Positions 1 through 5,887 of a stretch of DNA of 5,945 nucleotides are shown piece by piece. Every line of letters begins with the position of its first letter. Within the stretch, counting starts at the first letter, position 1. A program made the position numbers and the translations under genes. Source of the DNA: Oscillospiraceae bacterium (GTDB lineage: Bacteria > Bacillota_A > Clostridia > Oscillospirales > Oscillospiraceae). The stretch covers positions 1 to 5,945 of the forward strand of contig CADAPN010000122.1 in assembly GCA_902789835.1 (NCBI GenBank), written 5' to 3'. A model generated the notes under the pieces. That model worked only from the letters and a program-made list of their open reading frames with translations. It had not been told where the DNA came from and did no database searches.

Positions 1-830
1 TTCAGTTCTTCAAAGCGCTCGATCCCCTCCGGCACGGTCTTGAAAAGCTCCGTCGCCGTCTTGTTCAGCACCGGAAGCTCATAGGCAAAGGAGCTGTCAA
101 ACTGATAATCCGCCTTGTCCTTGAACGGTGCGATATACTTGTGCTCTCCCCGCATCACATTAGCCCACATGGAGATCGTCGTTGCAGGGTCGGTTCCGCG
201 GAACTTAAAGTCCCTCACCGTGCGCCGCACCAGGCGGAACCAGCTTCTGTCGAACACCTTCGTCCCCTGAAACGTCACGTCGCTTCTGGCCGAAATATAG
301 AGCTTGAAGGCTTCCGGATGGACGTCTGTGATCATGCTGTTGAGCGCGTGGATGCCTTCGAAAACCACCATTTCGTCCTTTTTCAGCTTGATGGATTTGG
401 ACGGTTCCTGGATCCGCATCCGGCGGGAGAATTCGTACTTTGGGACATAGATTCTCTTCCCCTGGGAAAGCTCGGTAAAATGCCGGTTCATCAGGTCCAG
501 GTCCAGGCAGAGCGGAGACTCCAGATCCATTTCTCCGTCGGGCGTTCTGGGCACCGTCTCCGGCAGGATCGTGTTGTAGTAGTCATCCATCGCGACATAG
601 TGCGTTTTGACCCCGCGCTCTTCCAGCGCCTCGGAGATCTTCATCGCCGTGGTGGTTTTGCCGGACCCGGACGGTCCCGAGAGCAGAATGATCGGGCTGT
701 TTTTCCGGTTCTCCAGAATGCTTTCCGCCGCCGTTTCGATCTTCTTTGCATACAGCGCGTCCGCTTCCTCGATCAGTCCCTTCGGGTCTGAAATCGTCCT
801 GTAGTTGATATCCTCCAGTCTATATGCCAT
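1..830 (-). CDS. Uridine-kinase-like nucleoside kinase (P-loop), partial at 3' end
   Basis: Reading from ATG at 830 gives 276 residues, with no stop before the window edge, so the C-terminus is missing. A Walker A motif GPSGSGKT lies at about residues 52-59, after a short hydrophobic strand (PIILLS). A YVAMDDYYN segment at about 78-86 fits the acceptor-binding Asp region of uridine kinase and phosphoribulokinase relatives. VFEGIHALN at about 157-164 fits the Walker B-like strand of the same family. These motifs support an ATP-dependent cytoplasmic nucleoside kinase; the exact substrate (uridine/cytidine or another) cannot be read from sequence. The protein starts only about 50 residues before the P-loop, so it lacks the TGS-type N-terminal domain that some clostridial relatives carry. 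The start is supported by AGGAGG at 839-844, 8 bases upstream. The gene overlaps the end of hemZ by 11 bases and is almost certainly its operon partner. Confidence 0.88.
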   Translation of the reverse strand, partial: MAYRLEDINYRTISDPKGLIEEADALYAKKIETAAESILENRKNSPIILLSGPSGSGKTTTAMKISEALEERGVKTHYVAMDDYYNTILPETVPRTPDGEMDLESPLCLDLDLMNRHFTELSQGKRIYVPKYEFSRRMRIQEPSKSIKLKKDEMVVFEGIHALNSMITDVHPEAFKLYISARSDVTFQGTKVFDRSWFRLVRRTVRDFKFRGTDPATTISMWANVMRGEHKYIAPFKDKADYQFDSSFAYELPVLNKTATELFKTVPEGIERFEEL

Positions 831-2337
831 CTCTTTCTCCTCCTTCTGTCACGGCCGCCTTTCCCGGCAGGTTCCGGTAAAAGGCGCCGATTTTTTCCTT
901 CTCTTCACAGATCCGCCCGATGCTCTCGATATATTCCGTGGGGTACTTCGGCGCCACCAGACGGTCGTTGCGTCCGCCGTCGCGGCGAATCAGCTTGGTG
1001 GAGCCGCCCGCCCCCGCGGCGAGAATACTGCACAGCTCCTCCATGATGCAGATGTTGTAGAGGTTCTCATACCCCGGCCGGGTCCATCCGATGTTCTCGA
1101 AGCCCCCGGACATGTTCTTCTGCCGGTAGAGGTAGTACGGGCTGTAACCCGCCTGTCGAAGCCGGTCATTTGCATAGTCGAGCATGGCCTCCACCGCCTC
1201 GTCGGAGGGGAGCGTCCCCTCTCCGAAATGCAGCCTCGCCCCGCGTTTGATGCTGAGGGTATGGATGGTGATGTTCTCCGGGTTCAGGTCCAGGACCGTG
1301 TCCACCGTCCGGCGGAAGCTCTCCTCCGTGTCTGTCGGAAGGCCGGCGATCAGGTCCATGTTCACCGCGAAGCCCCCGGTCTCCCGAACCTGCCGCAGTG
1401 CCCGGACGATATCCTGTGCGCTGTGCTTTCTTCCGATCGCCTCCAGCACCTCATCTGACATCGTCTGCGGGTTGACGCTCACCCGGTCTACCCCGTGTTT
1501 TCGCAGCGTGTGAAGCTTGCCGACCGTAATGGTGTCCGGACGTCCGGCCTCCACGGTGCATTCCCTCAGCGCCGAGAGATCAAACTCCGTCTCGATCTTC
1601 GTCAGGAGCCGGTCCAGCTGCCCTTCATCCAGGGTCGTCGGGGTTCCGCCGCCCATGTAGATCGACACGACACGGAGGCCGTTTCTTCGTATCTGTTCCG
1701 CCACCGCATGCAGTTCCAGTTCCAGCGTCTCCAGGAAAGCCGGAATCTGCTTCATGCTCTTTTCCACGGACTGGCTGACAAAGCTGCAGTAGGCGCAGCG
1801 TGTCGGGCAGAACGGGATCCCCACGTAGAGGCACACGTCCCCCGCTTCCAGCAGGCGGTCCGCCCGGACGGTGGCTTTTGAGGTGTCGAGGCAGAGCAGC
1901 GCCCGGTCATGGGCGACGTCGTATTCCGCCTCAAAGCGCTTCAATGCCTCCTTCTCCGGTATCCCGCGCTCAAGCATCGGGCTCATCAGTTTCCCCGGCC
2001 GCACGCCGGTCAGCGCTCCCCAGACCGGCTTCTTCCGTCCGGAGCGCAGCACCGCACGGTAAATCGCGAGCTTCACGATCTGCTGGCAGAGGCTGTCCGT
2101 CTGAATCCGGTCGGTCAGGCGTGTGTTCTGCACAGCCGCACGGCCGTACCGGCTCTGTTCGCCGTCACAGTACAGGCAGCTTGCCGTGGTCATCCGCTTC
2201 CCCTCATGGAGGCGGATCTCCATTCTCCGGCCTTCCGGCTTTCCCTCCGGGTATTCCGGTCTCTCGCCCGGGAACAGGGTCATCAGCATCTGTTCCGCGG
2301 CGTATTGATATTGATGTCCGTAAAAATATAGTTTCAT
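820..2337 (-). CDS. hemZ: HemZ-type radical SAM protein (putative oxygen-independent coproporphyrinogen III dehydrogenase)
   Basis: The 505-residue protein matches the usual HemZ length of about 500. The radical-SAM cluster motif CPTRCAYC (C177, C181, C184), preceded by YVGIPF, binds the 4Fe-4S cluster. GGGTPT at about 229-234 is the SAM-binding glycine motif. ALTGVRPGKL (about 108-117), EAGRPDTI (263-270) and SVNPQTM (287-293) fit the HemZ branch of the HemN/HemW superfamily. The N-terminal 165 residues form the extension typical of HemZ. Family annotation is oxygen-independent conversion of coproporphyrinogen III to protoporphyrinogen IX in the cytoplasm. Many Firmicutes carry hemZ without a full haem pathway, so the true reaction is uncertain. 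I chose ATG 2337 over TTG 2373: homologues begin near MKLYFYGH, and the predicted promoter occupies the intervening DNA. No Shine-Dalgarno precedes the ATG. The stop codon lies inside the start of the downstream kinase gene. Confidence 0.9.
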   Translation of the reverse strand: MKLYFYGHQYQYAAEQMLMTLFPGERPEYPEGKPEGRRMEIRLHEGKRMTTASCLYCDGEQSRYGRAAVQNTRLTDRIQTDSLCQQIVKLAIYRAVLRSGRKKPVWGALTGVRPGKLMSPMLERGIPEKEALKRFEAEYDVAHDRALLCLDTSKATVRADRLLEAGDVCLYVGIPFCPTRCAYCSFVSQSVEKSMKQIPAFLETLELELHAVAEQIRRNGLRVVSIYMGGGTPTTLDEGQLDRLLTKIETEFDLSALRECTVEAGRPDTITVGKLHTLRKHGVDRVSVNPQTMSDEVLEAIGRKHSAQDIVRALRQVRETGGFAVNMDLIAGLPTDTEESFRRTVDTVLDLNPENITIHTLSIKRGARLHFGEGTLPSDEAVEAMLDYANDRLRQAGYSPYYLYRQKNMSGGFENIGWTRPGYENLYNICIMEELCSILAAGAGGSTKLIRRDGGRNDRLVAPKYPTEYIESIGRICEEKEKIGAFYRNLPGKAAVTEGGERDGI

Positions 2338-2344
2338 AATTCTG

Positions 2345-2373
2345 ATTATACCAGAGCTTCCCCGGAATGACAA
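2345..2373 (-). promoter_or_regulatory. Strong sigma-A-type promoter of hemZ, giving a leaderless mRNA
   Basis: On the minus strand, TTGTCA (2373-2368) is followed by a 17-base spacer and a perfect TATAAT (2350-2345). The -10 is preceded by TGG, an extended -10 element. Only 7 bases (CAGAATT) separate the -10 from the ATG at 2337. The expected transcription start therefore falls at 2338 or on the A of the ATG itself. This is seen directly in sequence; that the promoter is active is inference. Confidence 0.8.
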
Positions 2374-2429
2374 TGCGTAAAACCATCGGATTTGCGCCGT
2401 ATTTTCATATATTTTGTTAAAAAAGCCAG

Positions 2430-2458
2430 TAGAAATTTAGCATTTTTTCATGTATAAT
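2430..2458 (+). promoter_or_regulatory. Putative promoter of the CarD-family gene
   Basis: A perfect TATAAT at 2453-2458 lies in an AT-rich stretch 53 bases before the CDS. The best-spaced -35 hexamer, TAGAAA at 2430-2435 (17-base spacer), is a poor match to TTGACA. The predicted start is near 2465, which leaves a 5' leader of about 47 bases. The -10 is convincing and the -35 is weak. Confidence 0.6.
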
Positions 2459-2468
2459 AGTGTAACCA

Positions 2469-2484
2469 GCGAGTTTGCGAGTTT
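2469..2484 (+). repeat. Tandem 8-base direct repeat in the CarD-gene leader
   Basis: GCGAGTTT occurs twice without a gap, at 2469-2476 and 2477-2484, just downstream of the predicted transcription start. Two copies of an 8-mer may be chance, slippage, or an operator. No function is assigned. Confidence 0.55.
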
Positions 2485-2511
2485 TTGGCCACTGTGTGAA
2501 GAGAGGAATAC

Positions 2512-3003
2512 ATGTTTGATATTGGTGAAAAAATAATCTACGGTGAGAATGGAGTCTGTACAGTCCAAAGAATCGCGCCCCTCGAAATGAGCGGGGCATC
2601 CAAAGAAAAACTATATTACTACCTGACCCCCCTGGTGGGTTCCGGGACTTACTTTGCGCCGGTGGATTCAAGCGCTTTTATGCGCCCCATTATCAGCCGG
2701 GACGAAGCAGACGCCCTGATTGATTCCATCCCCGGAATCGCCCCCGCCATCTGCAACGACAGCCGCTTCAACCATGTGGATGCGTTCTATCGCGAGCTCT
2801 TCAAGCTCCACACCAATGAAGCGCTGGTTTCGGTGATCAAGGGGCTCCGCTGCCGTATGGCGACGAAAAAGACCCGCAGCAGCCGCGCCGAAGCGACCAT
2901 GAAGCGTGCAAAGGATATTCTCCATGGTGAGCTCTCCGTTGCGCTGGACATCGAATTTGATCAGGTAGAAAGCTACATTCGGGAGCGTCTCGGCGAGACC
3001 TGA
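2512..3003 (+). CDS. CarD-family transcriptional regulator (RNA polymerase-binding)
   Basis: This 163-residue protein has the two-part plan of short clostridial CarD/CdnL proteins. Residues 1 to about 55 (FDIGEKIIYGENGVCTVQRI, then YYYLTPL and TYFAPVD) match the Tudor-like CarD/TRCF domain that contacts the RNA polymerase beta subunit. Residues from about 60 on are helical; the tail has a basic patch (RMATKKTRSSRAEATMKRAK) and the usual ending around ELSVALDI, matching the DNA-contacting helical domain. CarD proteins stabilise open promoter complexes, often at rRNA and other growth-related promoters. Whether this one activates or represses is not known. It is too short to be the Mfd repair factor, which shares only the N-terminal domain. 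A GAGAGGA ribosome-binding site (2501-2507) lies 4 to 5 bases before the ATG. It is a single-gene unit, divergent from hemZ and convergent with ispE. Confidence 0.88.
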   Translation: MFDIGEKIIYGENGVCTVQRIAPLEMSGASKEKLYYYLTPLVGSGTYFAPVDSSAFMRPIISRDEADALIDSIPGIAPAICNDSRFNHVDAFYRELFKLHTNEALVSVIKGLRCRMATKKTRSSRAEATMKRAKDILHGELSVALDIEFDQVESYIRERLGET

Positions 3004-3015
3004 TTCCGTCCCCCG

Positions 3016-3083
3016 AAAAAAGACCGCATCCGTGATCTCCGCAGCCCTGACGGGCTTCGGGGAACCATGGATGCGGTTTTTTT
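3016..3083. terminator. Bidirectional intrinsic terminator between convergent genes
   Basis: CCGCATCC (3024-3031) pairs perfectly with GGATGCGG (3069-3076), followed by seven T (3077-3083) on the plus strand. An inner stem adds TCTCCG/CGGGGA (3036-3041 with 3058-3063, one G-T pair) and AGCCC/GGGCT (3043-3047 with 3052-3056) around a TGAC loop. The run of six A at 3016-3021 becomes a T-run on the minus strand, so the hairpin can also stop transcription arriving from ispE. It begins 13 bases after the CarD-gene stop and ends 60 bases beyond the ispE stop. Confidence 0.93.
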
Positions 3084-3143
3084 ATTCCTACCAACTTTTG
3101 TTATATTCAATAAACTGAAGGATTTATGTCCGCGTGCTCTTCC

Positions 3144-4013
3144 TCACAGCTCCAGTCGGCCAACCGGTCTTGCCACACGGCAGAACTTATGCTCCCCGCG
3201 AAGATTCTCCGCGCAGGCTTCCGCCGCGGCCTCATCGCTGAAGACGCCGAAGACGGCAGAGCCGGTTCCGGTCATTACGGCCCCAAGCGCGCCGTGATCC
3301 AGCAGCACGTGCTTGATCTCCGTCTCGCTGCGCATCCGGCGGTCCTCTACTTCCTCGAAGACGTTGAACATCCGCATGGAGATCTCCTTCAGGTTCCCGC
3401 TTTCCAGCGCGCTCAGCATTCCCGCGGTGTCCGGGTGGGTACGCAGTCCCGTCTGGTCCAGTTTTCGGAAGAGCTCCGGCGTGGAGATGGAAAACCCGGG
3501 TTTGCAGACGACAATCGCGCAGTCCGGCATCGGCGTGAGATCCTCCAGGACTTCTCCCCTGCCCCGGGCAAGCGCGGTTCCGCCCGCGACACAGAACGCC
3601 ACATCCGATCCGACCTGCTCGCCCAGCTTTTCCAGTTCTCTGCGGCTCATCCGGTTTCCGTACAGGCGGTTCATTCCCCGCAGCACGGCCGCCGCATCCG
3701 CCGATCCGCCGGCCATTCCCGCACCGACCGGGATGCTCTTGTCCATCCGGATCAGGATGCCGTCTTTCGCCTCCCCGACGGCATCGAGGAAAGTCCCCGC
3801 CGCGCGTACGGCGAGGTTCCGCTCATCCGTCGGGACATAACGGAAGTTGGACGCGGCCCGGATTCCTTTTTCACCGGTCTGCTCCAGCACGATGCTGTCC
3901 GAGATCGACACCGTCTGCATCACCATCAGCATATCGTGATAGCCGTCGTCCCGCTTCGCTGTCACGTCCAGCGTCAGATTCAGTTTTGCATAAGCGTATT
4001 CCTGTACTTTCAT
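3144..4013 (-). CDS. ispE: 4-diphosphocytidyl-2-C-methyl-D-erythritol kinase
   Basis: IspE phosphorylates the 2-hydroxyl of CDP-methylerythritol with ATP, a middle step of the non-mevalonate (MEP) pathway to isopentenyl diphosphate, in the cytoplasm. The 289-residue length is normal. YAKLNLTLDVTAKRDDGYH at residues 8-26 holds the conserved catalytic Lys10 and the Asn and Tyr-His substrate-site positions. The GHMP ATP loop PVGAGMAGGSADAAA spans about 95-109. GSDVAF at 135-140 places the catalytic base at Asp137, with Ala where many homologues have Pro. GALGAVMTGTGSAVFGVF (241-258) is the third GHMP motif. All key residues are present, so the enzyme should be active. The ATG overlaps the TGA of the upstream glucosidase gene as ATGA, with GGAG 6 bases before it inside that gene's last codons. 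This suggests translational coupling from a shared mRNA. Confidence 0.96.
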   Translation of the reverse strand: MKVQEYAYAKLNLTLDVTAKRDDGYHDMLMVMQTVSISDSIVLEQTGEKGIRAASNFRYVPTDERNLAVRAAGTFLDAVGEAKDGILIRMDKSIPVGAGMAGGSADAAAVLRGMNRLYGNRMSRRELEKLGEQVGSDVAFCVAGGTALARGRGEVLEDLTPMPDCAIVVCKPGFSISTPELFRKLDQTGLRTHPDTAGMLSALESGNLKEISMRMFNVFEEVEDRRMRSETEIKHVLLDHGALGAVMTGTGSAVFGVFSDEAAAEACAENLRGEHKFCRVARPVGRLEL

Positions 4014-5734
4014 TTCTGTCTCCGCAGCCCTTCATAAGGATCCTTCGGCTGCTCCGGATCAAACAGATACACGCGCAGCTCGTACGGTCTCGCCGTGAAC
4101 CCGTTGGAGACCACCTGGTTCATCTCGTAGTTGGCGAACACCAGATGCCCGTTCTCCAGGCTGATGCCCACCGGGGCGTCAAAGCGCTTCTGCTCCTTTG
4201 AGAAGAAGCAGATGACCAGCAGCTTTTTGTCAACATAGTTCCGTTCATAGACGTAGAAGTCTTTGCTCTTCTTGTCGTGCTCGATGTAGTCCCCGTAGAG
4301 CGCAACCTTGTTCGCCTTCCGGAACGCGATCAGCCTCCGGTAGAAATTCAGCAGCGAATCGGGGTCGTTCTCCTGCGATGCGACATTGACCTCACGGTAG
4401 TTTTCATTCACCGGGAACCAGGGCTCTCCTTCGGTGAATCCGGCGTTCTTCTCCGCGTTCCACTGGACCGGCGTTCTCGAGTTCTCCCGGCTGCCCTTGT
4501 TCACCAGCTTCAGGATCGTGGTCTGCGGCAGCAGCCCCTGCACCAGCCGGATGCTGTTGTGGGTCATGACATCCTGGAACTGGTCCAGGCTCTTCATGCG
4601 GATGTTGGTCATGCCGATTTCCTGCCCCTGGTAGATAAACGGCGTGCCGCGCTGCAGCATGTACATCGCGGCGAGCATTTTACCGCTCTCCACCCGATAG
4701 GCTTCGCTTCCGTAACGGCTGATGATCCGCGGATGATCGTGATTCTCTATATACAGCGCGTTCCAGGCCTTGCCCTGCAGCTTCTCCTGCCAGTCGGAAA
4801 AGGCCCTCTTCATCTTCCGCAGGTCGAACTTCGTCTGGATCATATCCGTCATGAAGCAGTCCGCTTCCATGTGCGAGAACGCGATCATCTCGTCCAGCAC
4901 CTGCTCCGGTCCCTCCGTGACATAGCTCAGCGCGATATCCGCCGTGGTCAGGGGACTCTCTCCCACCGTGAAACAGTCGTAGTGGTCCAGCACATCATGC
5001 TTGAATTCTTTCAGGTATTTGTGCGTCTCCGGCTGATTGGAGTAATAGCGGTGTCCGTTTGCAATGGGCAGCTTCGGGTGGGCGTCCGGAAGCCCCGGCG
5101 CTTTTCCGATGTAAGTGATCACATCCTCACGGAAGCCGTCCACGCCCATGTCGAGCCAGAACCGCATGATCCGCTTGACCTCTTCCCGGACCTTCGGGTT
5201 GGCCATATTCAGATCGGGCTGCTTTTTGGCAAACAGGTGCAAATAATACTCGTCCAGGAACTCGTCATACTCCCATGCACCGCCTTCAAACATGCTGGTC
5301 CAGTTGTTCGGCGGATAGCGCTTGCCCCGGCTGACCCGGCCGTGGCGCCAGATATAGTAGTCGTGATAGGGATTGTTGTGTGCTCTTCTGCTCTCCTTGA
5401 ACCAGGGATGCTCGTCCGAGGTATGGTTCACCACCAGATCCATGAAAACCCGCATTCCCATTCCGTGGGCGCGCTCGAGCACCTCGCGGAAGGTATCCAG
5501 GGTTCCGTAATCCCGGTGAATGTTCATATAGTCCGAAATATCATAGCCGAAATCCGCATTCGGAGACGGGTAGATCGGGGAAAACCAGATCGCGTCCACG
5601 CCAAGGCTCTTGATATAGTCCAGCTTCTTCAGAACGCCGAAAAGGTCACCGATGCCGTCGCCGTTTCCGTCACAGAAGCTGCGCACCCAGATCTGGTAAA
5701 CCGTCATTTCCTTGTACCACTGTGTTTTCGCCAA
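4010..5734 (-). CDS. GH13 oligo-1,6-glucosidase / alpha-glucosidase (GH13_31-like)
   Basis: From the TTG at 5734 the protein has 574 residues, close to bacterial oligo-1,6-glucosidases (about 560). It should release glucose from the non-reducing ends of short isomalto-oligosaccharides in the cytoplasm; no signal peptide is present. The Ca-binding loop DGNGDGIGD is at 22-30. The conserved GH13 regions follow in order: DLVVNHTS (99-106), QPDLN (172-176), GFREDVI (200-206, nucleophile D204), FTVGES (255-260, acid/base E259) and NHDHPR (331-336, D333). QPDLN and Val205 after the nucleophile are the marks of the alpha-1,6-acting subgroup; alpha-1,4 enzymes usually have Thr or Ala there. The TIM barrel ends near residue 480 and the beta-rich C-terminal domain ends at RPYELRVYLF. 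TTG is preferred because AAGGTGG (5743-5749) lies 8 bases upstream and MAKTQWYKEMTVYQIW aligns with family N-termini. In-frame GTG codons at 5743 and 5746 are alternatives. Phosphotrehalase is less likely given the active-site motifs. Confidence 0.9.
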   Translation of the reverse strand: MAKTQWYKEMTVYQIWVRSFCDGNGDGIGDLFGVLKKLDYIKSLGVDAIWFSPIYPSPNADFGYDISDYMNIHRDYGTLDTFREVLERAHGMGMRVFMDLVVNHTSDEHPWFKESRRAHNNPYHDYYIWRHGRVSRGKRYPPNNWTSMFEGGAWEYDEFLDEYYLHLFAKKQPDLNMANPKVREEVKRIMRFWLDMGVDGFREDVITYIGKAPGLPDAHPKLPIANGHRYYSNQPETHKYLKEFKHDVLDHYDCFTVGESPLTTADIALSYVTEGPEQVLDEMIAFSHMEADCFMTDMIQTKFDLRKMKRAFSDWQEKLQGKAWNALYIENHDHPRIISRYGSEAYRVESGKMLAAMYMLQRGTPFIYQGQEIGMTNIRMKSLDQFQDVMTHNSIRLVQGLLPQTTILKLVNKGSRENSRTPVQWNAEKNAGFTEGEPWFPVNENYREVNVASQENDPDSLLNFYRRLIAFRKANKVALYGDYIEHDKKSKDFYVYERNYVDKKLLVICFFSKEQKRFDAPVGISLENGHLVFANYEMNQVVSNGFTARPYELRVYLFDPEQPKDPYEGLRRQK

Positions 5735-5742
5735 TCGAACCA

Positions 5743-5749
5743 CCACCTT
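5743..5749 (-). promoter_or_regulatory. Ribosome-binding site that decides a TTG start
   Basis: On the minus strand AAGGTGG (one mismatch to AAGGAGG) lies 8 bases before the TTG at 5734. No in-frame ATG is found between the predicted transcription start (about 5762) and the first conserved motif except residue 10, which is too far inside. The site favours TTG over the GTG codons at 5743 and 5746, which it overlaps. Confidence 0.6.
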
Positions 5750-5768
5750 CCATCCGACTTTTTTTATT

Positions 5769-5798
5769 AGTGTATCACAAAACATATCGCTTCTGCAA
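5769..5798 (-). promoter_or_regulatory. Putative promoter of the glucosidase-ispE operon
   Basis: On the minus strand TTGCAG (5798-5793) is followed by 18 bases and TACACT (5774-5769), the latter preceded by TGA as an extended -10. The predicted start near 5762 leaves a leader of about 28 bases to the TTG codon. Each hexamer has two mismatches to consensus, so strength should be moderate. No catabolite-response (cre) or other operator was recognised around it. Confidence 0.5.
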
Positions 5799-5806
5799 TG
5801 GACATG

Positions 5807-5830
5807 AAAGAAAAAAAGAAATAAAAAAAG
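5807..5830 (+). promoter_or_regulatory. A-rich tract, possible UP element of the tRNA promoter
   Basis: A nearly pure purine stretch, with runs of three, seven, three and seven A, ends 2 bases before the -35 hexamer of the tRNA promoter. A-tracts here commonly bind the RNA polymerase alpha C-terminal domain at stable-RNA promoters. The role is inferred from position and composition. Confidence 0.45.
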
Positions 5831-5832
5831 GA

Positions 5833-5862
5833 TTGACAGCAGGGCATAAACTGTGGTATCAT
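5833..5862 (+). promoter_or_regulatory. Promoter of the tRNA-Gly gene
   Basis: A perfect TTGACA (5833-5838), an 18-base spacer and TATCAT (5857-5862), with TGG directly before the -10 as an extended -10 element. The predicted start is near 5869, about 19 bases before the mature tRNA 5' end. The leader contains the small inverted repeat AAGCT-GAAA-AGCTT at 5867-5880. Confidence 0.8.
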
Positions 5863-5887
5863 CTTCAAGCTGAAAAGCTTTGGCCGT

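Noticed and set aside
141..791. 216-codon open frame on the plus strand opposite the kinase gene.
   Set aside because: It is rich in Arg, His and Pro, as expected for an antisense shadow, and the minus strand shows an intact P-loop kinase.
2338..2373. TTG start at 2373 for hemZ, adding 12 residues (MSFRGSSGIIRI).
   Set aside because: These codons coincide with the -35 to -10 promoter elements, no ribosome-binding site precedes the TTG, and the added residues are not part of the HemZ N-terminus.
3126..4037. 303-codon open frame on the plus strand opposite ispE.
   Set aside because: It has no family motifs, whereas the minus strand encodes a complete IspE. Its start lies right after a terminator, with no promoter or ribosome-binding site seen.
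4277..5770. 497-codon open frame on the plus strand opposite the glucosidase gene.
   Set aside because: It is a shadow of codon bias in a GC-rich gene: the translation shows no recognisable domain, and the opposite strand carries all GH13 catalytic motifs.
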